From positions 190,649-254,648 of the forward strand of contig CAWBXZ010000007.1 in assembly GCA_963792855.1 (NCBI GenBank): DNA of 64,000 bases. The letters run 5' to 3'. This stretch comes from SG8-40 sp963792855 (lineage in GTDB: Bacteria; Pseudomonadota; Gammaproteobacteria; Burkholderiales; Eutrophovitaceae). A program made the translations under genes and the position numbers. Below, one piece after another: positions 52,861-61,914 of this stretch; the stretch's first letter is position 1, and every line of letters starts with the position of its first letter. The notes below the pieces were generated by a model. It was not told the origin of the DNA. It saw only the letters and a list, made by a program, of their open reading frames with translations, and searched no databases.

Positions 52861-54597
52861 ATGCCTCCAACTCCTCTTACTCCGGATACCGCGGCGGGTG
52901 TTATTGCCCGCTTTCTAAAGGCGCGCGGCGTGGACCGAATCTTCGCCCTGTGCGGTGGCCACATCATGCCGATGTGGATGCGCGCCGACGCCGAAGGCAT
53001 TGATATCGTCGACGTGCGTGACGAGCGTGCTGCGGTGTACATGGCGCACGCACACGCCGAACTGACGGGCAAACTCGGCGTGGCGATGGTCACCGGCGGG
53101 CCAGGCTTGACCAATGCCATCACCGGAATCGCCAATGCCCACGTCGCACGCGCGCCGGTGCTCGTATTGTCCGGCGTGCCGCCGCGCGCGCAGGAGAACC
53201 GCGGGGCGCTGCAGGATATCTCCCATACCGAACTGGTCAAGTCGATTACGCGTTATGCGCGCACGGTGCGCGAGCCGGGCCTGGTGTTGCAGGAGCTCGA
53301 CGAAGCGGTGTCGCGCGCGTTCGGGCAGGGCGGAGAGCCGGGTCCGGTCTATATGGATTTTCCGACTGACACGTTGCGTGCCGATGTGCCGAAATCGCTG
53401 CAACTGGAAGAACATTTCCGTCCCAAGCCGCGGCCGCTGTTACGCCCGAACGACGATGACGTCGAGGCGGCGGTCGATTTGTTGTGGTCAGCAAAACAGC
53501 CATTGGTCATCAGCGGCCGTGGCGCGCGGGGCGCCGGAAAAGAACTGACTGCATTTCTCGATTCTCTCGGTGCGGTCTATCTCGATACCGGCGAGAGCAA
53601 GGGGCTGGTGGACGATTCGCACCCTTCGGTGGTTGCCGCGATGCGAGGGAAAGTGATGGGCGATGCCGATGTGGTTGTGACCGTGGGCCGGCGTCTGGAT
53701 TTCCAGCTGGCTTACGGATCGCCAGCGATCTTTGGCGACGCGCGTTTTCTTCGTATCGGAGATACGCCGCTGGAGGTTCGCGACAATCGCCGCGGGGCAG
53801 TGGAGTTGTTCGCCCAGCCGGCGGCTGCGCTTTCCGCAATTGTGCGCAAGGCCGGTGGTCGCTCGCCAGCCGTCGATCGTACCTGGGCCGACGGACTGCG
53901 CAAGAAACACGAAGAGCGGGTGGACAAACTGAAAACCACCATGAAGTCTGCACCCTCCGACAGCGAAGGACGCATCCATCCGAACCGCTTGCTCGCCGAG
54001 TTGCAGGCGCAGTTAAAGAACGACGCAGTGGTCATAGCAGACGGCGGCGATTTCCTGAGTTTCTCCCGCGTGGGGCTGGCTTCGTCGGCGTATCTCGACC
54101 CCGGCTCCTTTGGCTGCCTTGGCGTCGGCACGCCGTTCGGCATTGCGGCCAGCCTCGCGTTTCCCGGGCGGCAAGTTGTGGTCGCGACCGGGGACGGATC
54201 GTTCGGGTTCAATGCGATGGAGATCGACACCGCCGTGCGCCACAAGGCACCAGTGCTGGTCGTCGTCGCCAACAACGGAGCGTGGCAGATCGAAGTGCAC
54301 GACCAGACCGATACCCACGGCAAGGTCGTCGGTACGCGTTTGCAGGTTGCGGATTACGCGCAGATGGCGCGCGCGTTTGGCATGCACGCTGAACGCGTCG
54401 AGAAGGAAGAAGACCTGAAGGGCGCTATCGAGCGCGCCATGGCAAATCGTCCGGCTTTGCTCGATGTCGTTGTCAGCCCCGAAGCGCGTTCATCGGACGC
54501 CAAAACCGGGCTCGCCTGGGTACCCGATCTGCAACCGTTGGCGGCGTGGGACGATGCCGAGCGCGCGTGGCGCACCGGGACGTCACCGCAAGATTGA
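52861..54597 (+). CDS. Thiamine diphosphate enzyme, likely 2-hydroxyacyl-CoA lyase or oxalyl-CoA decarboxylase-like
   Basis: 578 aa, three-domain TPP fold. N-terminal GVDRIFALCGGHIMPMWM with Glu55 in VRDERAAVYMAHA, middle domain, and TPP-binding GDGSFGFNAMEID..NNGAW (about 443-475). There is no Gly-Met-Val-Arg motif of acetolactate synthases. The pairing with an acyl-CoA ligase and the substrate-side sequence suggests cleavage of a 2-hydroxyacyl-CoA to a ketone or aldehyde and formyl-CoA; acetolactate synthase-like chemistry cannot be excluded. The gene follows the ligase by 20 bp. Confidence 0.75.
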   Translation: MPPTPLTPDTAAGVIARFLKARGVDRIFALCGGHIMPMWMRADAEGIDIVDVRDERAAVYMAHAHAELTGKLGVAMVTGGPGLTNAITGIANAHVARAPVLVLSGVPPRAQENRGALQDISHTELVKSITRYARTVREPGLVLQELDEAVSRAFGQGGEPGPVYMDFPTDTLRADVPKSLQLEEHFRPKPRPLLRPNDDDVEAAVDLLWSAKQPLVISGRGARGAGKELTAFLDSLGAVYLDTGESKGLVDDSHPSVVAAMRGKVMGDADVVVTVGRRLDFQLAYGSPAIFGDARFLRIGDTPLEVRDNRRGAVELFAQPAAALSAIVRKAGGRSPAVDRTWADGLRKKHEERVDKLKTTMKSAPSDSEGRIHPNRLLAELQAQLKNDAVVIADGGDFLSFSRVGLASSAYLDPGSFGCLGVGTPFGIAASLAFPGRQVVVATGDGSFGFNAMEIDTAVRHKAPVLVVVANNGAWQIEVHDQTDTHGKVVGTRLQVADYAQMARAFGMHAERVEKEEDLKGAIERAMANRPALLDVVVSPEARSSDAKTGLAWVPDLQPLAAWDDAERAWRTGTSPQD

Positions 54598-54640
54598 CCG
54601 TTGCACAAATCAGAGCCACTTTTTTAAACACGAGGGCGTT

Positions 54641-55717
54641 ATGTTGAAATCGAACCGTTTGAGTCTGGTTGTTTTTGCCGTATTGGCTGTTTCGGTGCTT
54701 GTGGTGTCATCGATCGTTGCGGCTGACGACGGCGAGGCTGACTTGCTGGCGCGTGCCCAGTCGATGTTCAAGCCATTGCCGGATACGGCAGAAACGCCGG
54801 ATCGCCCGGTCACGTCCGCCCGTGTAGAGTTGGGACGCGCGCTGTTTTTCGAAACGCGTGTTTCCACCGATGGCAAACAAAGCTGCGCGCAGTGCCACCA
54901 GCCGATGTTCTACGGCACCGATGCACTTGCCGAATCGGTCGGCAACCAGGGCAAGCGCATTCCCCGCAATGTTCCCACGGTCTTCAACACGGCATTGCAG
55001 TTCGCGCAGCACTACGGCGGCAATCGGGTTGACGTCGAAGAGCAGGCGGTCAAGGCACTGCCTTCAGGGCTGGCCTACGGCAACGTCGATCTGGCCGAAG
55101 CGGAACAAAGGCTGCGCGCCATCCCCGGCTACCGGCCGATGTTCGAAAAAGCGTTCCCGGGCGAAGCCGAACCGGTGACGGCGGATAACTGGGGTCTGGC
55201 GATCGGTGCCTATGAGCGCACCTTGCTGACGCCCTCACCGTTTGACGATTATCTGAAGGGCAATACTTCGGCGATTGATTCACAAGCCAAACACGGGCTT
55301 GAAAAATTCATCAGCTATGGCTGCGCGGGCTGCCACAGCGGCGTGCTGGTTGGCGGGCAGATGTTCCAGAAATTCGGCATCACGCAGAACTATTGGGAAC
55401 TCACCGGCAGCACTGAAAAGGAACTCCTCAAAGGCCGTGACAAAGGCCGCTTCCACGATACCAAGGACGAAGCGGACGCCTTCATGTTCAAGGTGCAGCA
55501 ACTGCGCAACGTTGCCATGACGCCGCCTTACTTCCACGACGGCTCGGTTGCGACGTTGCCGGAAGCGGTACGCATCATGGCGAAACTGCAGCTGGGCCGT
55601 GACCTTGGTGCGGACGACGTGTCGGACATCGTTGCCTTTCTGGAAACGCTGACCGGTGAGGTGCCCGAGCACTTCGCCAACGCGCCGGTGTTGCCGGTTG
55701 CGCCGTATATGAACTAG
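54641..55717 (+). CDS. Di-haem cytochrome c peroxidase
   Basis: 358 aa from ATG 54641, with CGAGGG upstream. Signal peptide with hydrophobic core residues 7-26 ending AADDG. Two haem motifs: CAQCH (about residue 81) and CAGCH (about 228). NVPTVFNTA, LRNVAMTPPYFHDG and the Met/His ligands fit the MauG/CcpA family. Periplasmic; reduces H2O2 with electrons from cytochrome c. It ends the operon of gntR, ligase and TPP enzyme; why it is there is not clear. Confidence 0.9.
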   Translation: MLKSNRLSLVVFAVLAVSVLVVSSIVAADDGEADLLARAQSMFKPLPDTAETPDRPVTSARVELGRALFFETRVSTDGKQSCAQCHQPMFYGTDALAESVGNQGKRIPRNVPTVFNTALQFAQHYGGNRVDVEEQAVKALPSGLAYGNVDLAEAEQRLRAIPGYRPMFEKAFPGEAEPVTADNWGLAIGAYERTLLTPSPFDDYLKGNTSAIDSQAKHGLEKFISYGCAGCHSGVLVGGQMFQKFGITQNYWELTGSTEKELLKGRDKGRFHDTKDEADAFMFKVQQLRNVAMTPPYFHDGSVATLPEAVRIMAKLQLGRDLGADDVSDIVAFLETLTGEVPEHFANAPVLPVAPYMN

Positions 55718-55955
55718 CGCCTCTCAAGAGATGATTTGATAGACAGCACCCGTTTATGGCAGCAGCAGATGAGGCGCACAGCGTATTTGAGAACGGGCAT
55801 GCGCCAATAAGCCGGTAAATATAGCCCGGGCTCAGATCGATATGGGTAGCCTTCTGTTGCCCTTCGCATAAGACAGAGCGCAAGCTGGCCGGTCTGGCGG
55901 GCGTGCTGCCAGAAGCATATACTGTATATAACTACAGTACAGCGAGGGCAGCTCC
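55718..55955. other. 238-bp region with promoter elements, before the IS91 remnant
   Basis: No gene. It contains a LexA-type box at 55920-55939 and separates the peroxidase operon from the mobile-element region. Confidence 0.4.
55920..55939. promoter_or_regulatory. LexA (SOS) box
   Basis: CTGT-N8-ACAG with AT-rich centre and flanking TA/TA, very close to the gammaproteobacterial SOS consensus. It lies directly before the transposase remnant at 55956, not before any known SOS gene. Confidence 0.65.
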
Positions 55956-56440
55956 GTGCCGAGTGCGGCCCCAGCGAGATCGTCCGAGCCGCAAGCTCGC
56001 GTGCTGCGCTACGAGCGCCACCGCCCGGACAGACGCTGCTCTACCGGATCATTGCGCAGCACTACCCGGCATTCGTCGAGCATATGGCCAGTCGGGGCCG
56101 GCCGCTGCCGGAGTACGTGCAGGTCGGAATTCGAGTCATACCTAAAGTGCGGCCAGCTCGAGCACGGTTTCCTGCGCGTGCGCTGCGACACTTGCCACGC
56201 CGAGCACCTGGTGGCCTTCAGCTGCAAGCGGCGCGGCATCTGCCCCAGTTGCGGCGCGCGGCGCATGGCTGAGACAGCCGCGCTGCTCGTTGACGACGTG
56301 TTGCCCGAGCAGCCGCTGCGTCAATGGGTGTTGAGCGTGCCCTACGCGCTGCGCTTCGTGTTCGCGAGCCAACCGGCAATCATGGGCCGCGTGCTTGCCA
56401 TCGTCTACCGTGTCATCTCCACGCATCTGATCAACAAGGC
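55956..56440 (+). pseudogene. IS91-family transposase, N-terminal fragment, frameshifted
   Basis: Pieces in two frames give LRYERHRPD, then TLLYRIIAQHYPAFVEHMASRGRPLPEYV, then FESYLKCGQLEHGFLRVRCDTCHAEHLVAFSCKRRGICPSCGARRMAETAALLVDDVLPEQPLRQWVLSVPYALRF to HLINKAG. The Cys-rich zinc domain and the WVLSVPY motif are typical of IS91. Frameshifts lie near 56027 and 56125. The HUH (HFH) catalytic motif would follow, but sequence breaks at 56440. Nonfunctional. Confidence 0.8.
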
Positions 56441-56664
56441 GGGCGCGCCTCGTCGATGCGCTCACCGGCCAGGTAGCTGTGTTGGGCATCGCGCTGCAGC
56501 AGGCCTTGGCGTTCCAGATATCGGCCCACGCGCTGTGCGATGCGTTGCGCCAGTTCGGTGAGTTCGGCGCTCGTGGGTGCGCTCACGCAGCGAAAGTGAA
56601 GCGCGCCGGCGCGGTGTTCGACGTACACGCCATCGAGAAACAGCAACTCAACCGCATTTTCCTC
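56441..56664 (-). pseudogene. IS91 transposase central fragment, inverted
   Basis: On the minus strand this reads LLFLDGVYVEHRAGALHF to ERIDEA. It matches 59334-59530 on the plus strand but with reversed direction relative to the neighbouring fragments. It joins the N-terminal fragment at 56440 and the end copy at 56665, so a local inversion has occurred. Confidence 0.75.
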
Positions 56665-56882
56665 TGATGCCGTGGGCTCGATGCCCGGGCAGGGGGTCGG
56701 CTTGCCCGATGGCCGCGCGAGGCGGGGCAGCGGCGCTAGAGAAGCGCGGAGTAGTTGGTGAGCATGGCGAAATAGTCTGAATTTGCGCCGCGCGACCCGG
56801 CGCATCAGCGTGCGCTGTTGCTTCTTTCGTAAGGGACTTGAATGGGGATAGATTGGGGACCCCGTTTATATTTCCTATACTC
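56665..56882. repeat. 218-bp IS91-like end, copy 1
   Basis: Begins TGATGCCGTGGG and ends TTTCCTATACTC; near-identical to 60282-60499 and 62644-62861 in the same orientation. Carries a GGGGACCCC palindrome near its right edge. In copies 2 and 3 it lies right after the transposase stop, where the oriIS end of IS91-type elements is found. Confidence 0.8.
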
Positions 56883-56986
56883 CTCGCAACAAGCAATAAA
56901 ATTCTGGTTTGGCTTTGCGTAGCTGCAAATGATACGGGCGAGTGCCACAAGGCACTGAGTTTAAAAATTGCTGCTTCCGCATTGGG

Positions 56987-57033
56987 CGCCTACGAACCAA
57001 GGGGGGTGGGTTCAAATCCTTTCGGGTGCGCCA
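56987..57033 (+). tRNA. Possible tRNA 3'-end fragment, not a whole tRNA
   Basis: Contains a T-loop TTCAAAT and ends with GTGCGCCA, including the CCA. The T stem pairs poorly and I could not find a matching D arm, anticodon stem or 5' acceptor strand upstream. It may be a relic of a tRNA cut by the mobile element or used as an attachment site. A terminator follows 10 bp on, as expected after a real tRNA. Confidence 0.3.
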
Positions 57034-57042
57034 ACGTACTCG

Positions 57043-57070
57043 AGGCCTTGCATGGTGCAGGGCCTTTTTT
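57043..57070 (+). terminator. Rho-independent terminator
   Basis: AGGCCTTGCA and TGCAGGGCCT form a 10-bp stem (one G-T pair) with a 3-nt loop, followed by a T6 tract and more T. Follows the tRNA-like end. Confidence 0.7.
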
Positions 57071-57299
57071 CTTTTCCAGACCGGTCGCTAGGCTGCGTCG
57101 TGACGACGATGATCTGCCCGACTCAGAGCCGGAGTCTCGTCGACGTTTGATCGCAACGGTATCGATTGTTGCCAACGTGCGGAGGCTGTTCGGTCTTGGC
57201 TCCGAAACAACTGTAGTGTTACGGCTACATCGGGGCTAAAACGCAGATTCCATTGCAACTAGCGCTTTGAATAGCGTGCTGGAAAGCGAGATCTGACTG

Positions 57300-59264
57300 T
57301 CATCCGCTCTTGTATGGACTGGGAGGGCAGGGCAAGTCAAAGGACACCAGTTTCTCGATTCCGGCCTTGCAATAGGCGGAAAGTCGACGGGCACTGATAT
57401 CTGCATCGATACTACGTAAAGAATCGGAATCAAACCAAAAATCGAAATCGAAATTGGGTGCTTTCTTGGTGAACTCGTCGAGGGTGGTTTGTGCCTCCGC
57501 AATCCGCCCGGCTTCGACAAGCGCCGGAATCAGCCAGAAGTAGCACCACACGTGCGTAAGCTTCAGGCATTTGTCGCCATACATGATCGCCTCATCATAA
57601 TTTCTTTCCGCATAGTGAACTGTAAGCAACTGGACATCGAACCAGCTTGGCGGGTACGGATTGAGTCGCAACGCACGATTCGCCAGGTCAAGTGCCTCCC
57701 TCGATTTACCGTTGATAACCAGCGTGGATACAAAAAGCATCAGCGATACAGAATTGTTGGGATTCAGGGCGATGCTTTTTCGTCCGTAATCCAGACCTTT
57801 GCTGCGATCGAACTTGTACCAGGCATAGTAACCGTGGAGTAATGCGTAGGCGTCTCCACTGTTTTCATCGATTGCAATTGCTTTTTCGCCCCACTGGCGC
57901 ATGTTTTCATAGGACTGTTCGACATTGTCAGTCCATCCGCTGGAAGCATCCATAAACTCCGACCAACCCAGAAAAACCATCGCAGTGGTGAAGTCCGGAT
58001 CCAGTTCGAGGGCCTTTGTTAGCAATTCAATCGCTTTGTGATTCTGTTCTTTGGTATAGCGCTGATGCGCTTCCTTGCCTTTGAGAAACATTTCGTAGGC
58101 CAATGGATTTCGCGTTGCTCGCCGCCACAAACGGGTGTGTTCGCCTTCCACGAGTTGAACATCCAGTTCCGAGACGATGGCGCGGGTGATCTCGTCTTGT
58201 ATTTCGAATAAGTCTGCGTATGGCCGATCGAAGCGTTCGGCCCAGACATGATCGCCCGTAAGGGCATCCACAAGCTGGACGTTAACCCGAAGGCGTTCCG
58301 CATGCTTTTGCACGCTCCCTTCCAGGATGTGGCGTACACCGAGTTCCTTGCCGACCACGCGAACGTCGACAGGCTTGCCCTTGTAAGTGAACACCGAGGT
58401 GCGGGCGATGACGACGATGTCGCGTAATTTGGACAGATCGGTGATGATGGTTTCGGTCATGCCGTCGGCGAAGTACTCCTGCTCTTGATCATCGCTCATG
58501 TTGACGAAGGGCAACACAGCAATGGAGGGGACCCTGGAAGGTGCACGGCCCTTTTCTTTGCTATCGGCGTTGGGGGACTTCGGTGTATCTTCAGCGACGC
58601 TTTTCCAAGAGGTGTCGTTAACTGAAAGCAACCAGGTTGTTCCTGCTGCCGCCGCCAAGACAAGCGCGGCCGAAATGACGGCTATGCGCTTGAGGCGTTG
58701 TGATTTGTGCCTGGTGAATTCGCCCACTGCTTCGCTGCCGGCGCCGACATGGTAAGCATGCACCGGCTCCGCAATGTTCTTGACCTCGTGGCTGCCGGCA
58801 TCGGCGAAAGTGAAATCCGAATTACGGCGAACTTGCTGATAAGCGAACTCGGAGATCATCACGCCGCCGGGATTGGCCAGACCCTCCAGGCGCGCGGCCA
58901 CGTTGACACCATCGCCGTAAACGGTGCCGTCGTCGGCTTCCTCGATATCACCGAGGTTGACGCCAATGCGAAACAGCATGCGACGCTCGTCCGGCAAGCT
59001 GGCGTTGCGTTGTGCAATCTCGTCCTGGATTTGGGTCGCTGCCAGCACCGCGCCACTCGCGCTGTCGAACACCGCGAGAACGGAGTCACCCGCCATGTCC
59101 ACAACGCGACCACCATTGGACTCGATGTACTCAAGAAAAACTTCGCGGTATTCTCTGAGCGTGGAGATGGTGGCGCGCTCGTCATCGCCCATCAAGCGGG
59201 AATAACCGGCGGCATCTGCAGCAAGTATCGCTGCTAGCCTTCGAGTGACATGCCCTTTAGCCAT
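57300..59264 (-). CDS. Class III adenylate/guanylate cyclase with TolB-like and TPR domains
   Basis: 654 aa. Residues 1-170: cyclase homology domain (AAILAADAAGYSRLMG with metal Asp; VDMAGDSVLAVF; GVNLGDI; GVNVAARLEGLANPGG). A membrane helix lies near 195-213. Then a FlgO/TolB-like part (SIAVLPFVNMSDDQEQEYFADGMTE; HILEGSVQ; VWAERFDR) and TPR-like repeats to about 600. Makes cAMP or cGMP from NTP, perhaps linked to a membrane signal. It sits between IS91 fragments and the end copies 1 and 2, so it could be cargo carried by the element. Confidence 0.9.
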   Translation of the reverse strand: MAKGHVTRRLAAILAADAAGYSRLMGDDERATISTLREYREVFLEYIESNGGRVVDMAGDSVLAVFDSASGAVLAATQIQDEIAQRNASLPDERRMLFRIGVNLGDIEEADDGTVYGDGVNVAARLEGLANPGGVMISEFAYQQVRRNSDFTFADAGSHEVKNIAEPVHAYHVGAGSEAVGEFTRHKSQRLKRIAVISAALVLAAAAGTTWLLSVNDTSWKSVAEDTPKSPNADSKEKGRAPSRVPSIAVLPFVNMSDDQEQEYFADGMTETIITDLSKLRDIVVIARTSVFTYKGKPVDVRVVGKELGVRHILEGSVQKHAERLRVNVQLVDALTGDHVWAERFDRPYADLFEIQDEITRAIVSELDVQLVEGEHTRLWRRATRNPLAYEMFLKGKEAHQRYTKEQNHKAIELLTKALELDPDFTTAMVFLGWSEFMDASSGWTDNVEQSYENMRQWGEKAIAIDENSGDAYALLHGYYAWYKFDRSKGLDYGRKSIALNPNNSVSLMLFVSTLVINGKSREALDLANRALRLNPYPPSWFDVQLLTVHYAERNYDEAIMYGDKCLKLTHVWCYFWLIPALVEAGRIAEAQTTLDEFTKKAPNFDFDFWFDSDSLRSIDADISARRLSAYCKAGIEKLVSFDLPCPPSPYKSG

Positions 59265-59328
59265 AGCCTATTTCCGTCCGGAACGTGAAACCAGTCTAGC
59301 CGCGATGATAGTAGCAAGGATCGGCAGT

Positions 59329-60244
59329 GTGAATTGCTGTTTCTCGATGGCGTGTACGTTGAACACCGCGCCGGCGCAGTTCACTTTCGCTGGGTCAAGG
59401 CACCAACGAGCGCCGAGCTCACCGAACTGGCGCAACGCATCGCACAGCGCATCGGCCGCTATCTGGAACGCCAGGGCCTGCTGCAGCGCGATGCCCAACA
59501 CAGCTACCTGGCCGGTGAGCGCATCGACGAGGGGCCGATGGACCCGCTATGGGGCCACTCCATCACCTGGCGCATCGCCGTAGGGCCGCAAGCCGGGCGC
59601 AAGGTCATGACGCTGCAGACCCTGCCCGCCGGTGATCAAGGGCAAACACACGCGGCCGGCAATGTTGGCGGATTCAGCCTGCACGCCGGTGTAGCGATCC
59701 GCGCAAACCAACGCAACAAACGCGAACGGCTGTGCCGCTACATCGCTCGCCCGGCGCTATCGGAGCACCGTCTGTCGCTCACCGCTGCTGGCAAGGTGCG
59801 CTACCAGCTCAAGACCCCGTACACAACGGCACCACGCACGTCGTGTTCGAGCCGTTGGACTTTCTGGCGAAGCTCGCTGCACTGGTGCCCCGGCCGCGGG
59901 TGAACCTCACCCGCTACCACGGTGTGTTTGCACCCAACAGTGCGCACCGGGCATTAGTCACCAAGGCCGGTCGAGGCAAGGGCAGGGCAGAAGCTGCGAA
60001 GGCCGAAGCACGAACGCCGGCCGAGCAGCGCAGCGCGATGACCTGGGCAAAGCGCTTAAAGCGCGTATTTGGCATCGACATCGAAACCTGCACCGCCTGC
60101 GGCGGGCCAATGCGCATCATCGTGTGCATCGAAGACCCGACGGTAATCAAGGCGATCCTCGCGCACCTGGCGAGCAAAGCGCGCCCGGTGCACGCAGCGC
60201 GGTTGCCACCAGGCCGGGCGCCGCCCGCGCTGGCGTTTAGCTAA
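59329..60244 (+). pseudogene. IS91-family transposase, C-terminal part, frameshifted
   Basis: Starts within the gene: LLFLDGVYVEHRAGAVHF, ERIDEGPMDPLWGHSITW, then LCRYIARPALSEHRLS (the catalytic Tyr region), a frameshift near 59820, then LDFLAKLAALVPRPRVNLTRYHGVFAPN and a C-terminal CTACGGPMRI zinc motif to the stop at 60244. The HUH motif and N-terminal zinc part are missing. The left break at about 59330 is at the same place as in the inverted fragment of copy 1. Confidence 0.82.
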
Positions 60245-60281
60245 CGCGTTTCACGCAAGCCAATTCAACCGCATTCTTCCG

Positions 60282-60499
60282 TGATGCCGTGGGCATGATG
60301 CCCGGGCAGGGGGTCGGCTTGCCCGATGGCCGCGCGAGGCGGGGCAGCGGCGCTAGAGAAGCGCGGAGTAGTTGGTGAGCATGGCGAAATAGTCTGAATT
60401 TGCGCCGCGCGACCCGGCGCATCAGCGTGCGCTGTTGCTTCTTTCGTAAGGGACTTGAATGGGGATAGATTGGGGACCCCGTTTATATTTCCTATACTC
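60282..60499. repeat. 218-bp IS91-like end, copy 2
   Basis: Same as copy 1 with few differences. Follows the transposase stop by 37 bp. With the preceding 59856-60281 it forms a 644-bp block repeated at 62217-62861. Confidence 0.85.
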
Positions 60500-60547
60500 G
60501 CAGAATTCACAATGCAGGCTTCACGTTAGCCGGGATTAGTCGCTTGT

Positions 60548-61255
60548 CTAAAAGTCAAATCCAACTGAGACAACCGCCGTTGGTTCGCTCTGGTCCGGAT
60601 TGAAGACATAGGTGGTGAAGTTCGCTTGCTTGTAGGCGAAACCGACAAGCAAGCCGCGCTGGATGTCCAGGTTGGTCTCATAGACCTTCGTTCGCTGAAT
60701 GACCAGACCGAAGCGAAACCAGTCCATCGGCGACAACGTCAGTTCCGACCACGTGTAGAAAAAGCTGTCGGTCGAATTGCGCGTGTCGATCACATACTCG
60801 CCCTCGCTGTAAAGCTCGAGCTCCCGCCACCTCAGCGAGCCTTCGTAGCCCGGTGCGATGCCGGTAGTGTTGCCGAAGACACCGCCCAGCATCAATGTGA
60901 GATCCAACGTGAGTTCCTGGCCGAAACTGAAGTTGCGGCCGACCCACAGCGAGCCCGTGTCGAGGTCCTCGTAGTTGTGGCGCGCCTCCAGATGCAGCCG
61001 GTCTCGGTCTGCCGTGAAGATGGGTGACAGGTAGTCCTCGTCGTTCGGCACGAAGTACGCGTAGGCCGAAGCAGAAAAAGACCATGCCTTCTCATCGGCG
61101 TTTTCAGTGGGGGCCGGTGCCGTGTCCATCGCTGTGTCCGTCGCAGTGTCGGTCGCTGTGTCGGTCCCTGTGGCGTTCGTGGACACCTGGGCCAGTGCGT
61201 TGTGGGAGATGACGGCAACGGCAATTGCAACGAGCGCAAGTAATCGCGGTTTCAT
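60548..61255 (-). CDS. Outer-membrane beta-barrel-like protein
   Basis: 235 aa. Signal peptide MKPRLLALVAIAVAVISHNALAQ. Then a Thr-Asp-Thr-Ala repeat, and a C-terminal domain of alternating strands (ELTLDLTLMLGGVFG, RWRELELYSEGEYVID, FRFGLVIQRTKVYE) ending with Phe (VSVGFDF), as barrels recognised by BAM do. Overlaps the VIT-like stop by 4 bp (ATGA), so translation is coupled. Function unknown. Confidence 0.75.
   Translation of the reverse strand: MKPRLLALVAIAVAVISHNALAQVSTNATGTDTATDTATDTAMDTAPAPTENADEKAWSFSASAYAYFVPNDEDYLSPIFTADRDRLHLEARHNYEDLDTGSLWVGRNFSFGQELTLDLTLMLGGVFGNTTGIAPGYEGSLRWRELELYSEGEYVIDTRNSTDSFFYTWSELTLSPMDWFRFGLVIQRTKVYETNLDIQRGLLVGFAYKQANFTTYVFNPDQSEPTAVVSVGFDF
61118..61165 (-). 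repeat. Four 12-bp in-frame repeats in the outer-membrane gene
   Basis: Four units coding for TDTA/TDTA/TDTA/MDTA lie directly after the signal peptide. Such in-frame repeats can change length by slippage without breaking the frame. Confidence 0.8.
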
Positions 61256-61914
61256 CCTCCCAACGCCATGGCGATGGACACAAGCACAGCGCCGATGAAC
61301 ACCATGGAAATCCCTACCGCCCAGGGATTGCGTCCGTTCAGGCGTCCGGCAGCGTAGCCCGTCAAAAACAACATGACGATGGCAATGGAATTGGAGACCC
61401 GTAGCGCTGACACGGCGTCGTCCATGAAAATGAACGGGATCCCCAGCGGGAACATGGACGTGAACATCACCAGAAAGACACCGGCGGCGCCCAGCCAGTC
61501 GTCCTTTCGCAAACGCGCGTGCTTGGGGGGCGCCGGCATTTGCTTCAGCCGCTGGTGCACAGCCTCGAGTTCGGACGGCTCCAGGACGGACGCGACCACT
61601 GAGGGCAACGCGTCCGCGATGAGGCGTTGTGCGTGTCGCGGCTCAGTGGCTTCGCGCACCGCGAGCAAGGTCATCAGGCCTCGGTCCTTTTCAGCCAGGC
61701 TGCCCATCAGGTAAAACACCGCGTCAATAATGCCCCACGCCAGATTGCAGCCGAACGCGGCGACGAGCATCGCGCCAACATCGGTACGTCCGTCTGACAC
61801 AACGCTGACCGAGCCGATGACAGTGAGGGCCATGATGAGCCCGAACAGGAGCTCAGACATGCGATCCATCGGGTCCAGGATCTTTTTGGAAGATTGAATT
61901 AGCGCATCAGACAT
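61252..61914 (-). CDS. VIT1/CCC1-like membrane protein
   Basis: 220 aa with about five helices. DPMDRMSELLFGLIMALTVIGSVSV and GCNLAWGIIDAVFYLMG in the first half, and an MFPLGIPFIFMDDAVSALRVSNSIAI second half, resemble VIT-type iron/manganese transporters of proteobacteria. A central charged loop is about 70 residues. It is translationally coupled with the outer-membrane gene, suggesting a joint envelope function. Confidence 0.65.
   Translation of the reverse strand: MSDALIQSSKKILDPMDRMSELLFGLIMALTVIGSVSVVSDGRTDVGAMLVAAFGCNLAWGIIDAVFYLMGSLAEKDRGLMTLLAVREATEPRHAQRLIADALPSVVASVLEPSELEAVHQRLKQMPAPPKHARLRKDDWLGAAGVFLVMFTSMFPLGIPFIFMDDAVSALRVSNSIAIVMLFLTGYAAGRLNGRNPWAVGISMVFIGAVLVSIAMALGG

Larger units (their letters stand above)
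56883..57299. other. Region with tRNA 3'-end-like sequence and terminator
   Basis: No protein gene is recognised. About 56987-57033 looks like the 3' end of a tRNA gene (GGGTTCAAATCC and GGGTGCGCCA), followed by an intrinsic terminator; the rest is unassigned. Confidence 0.4.

Noticed and set aside
56920..57033. tmRNA (a GCAAATGAT stretch resembling the start of a tag reading frame plus a CCA-ending 3' part)
   Set aside because: No ALAA-stop tag end, no tmRNA 5' acceptor half and poor T stem; only a tRNA 3'-end-like call is kept.
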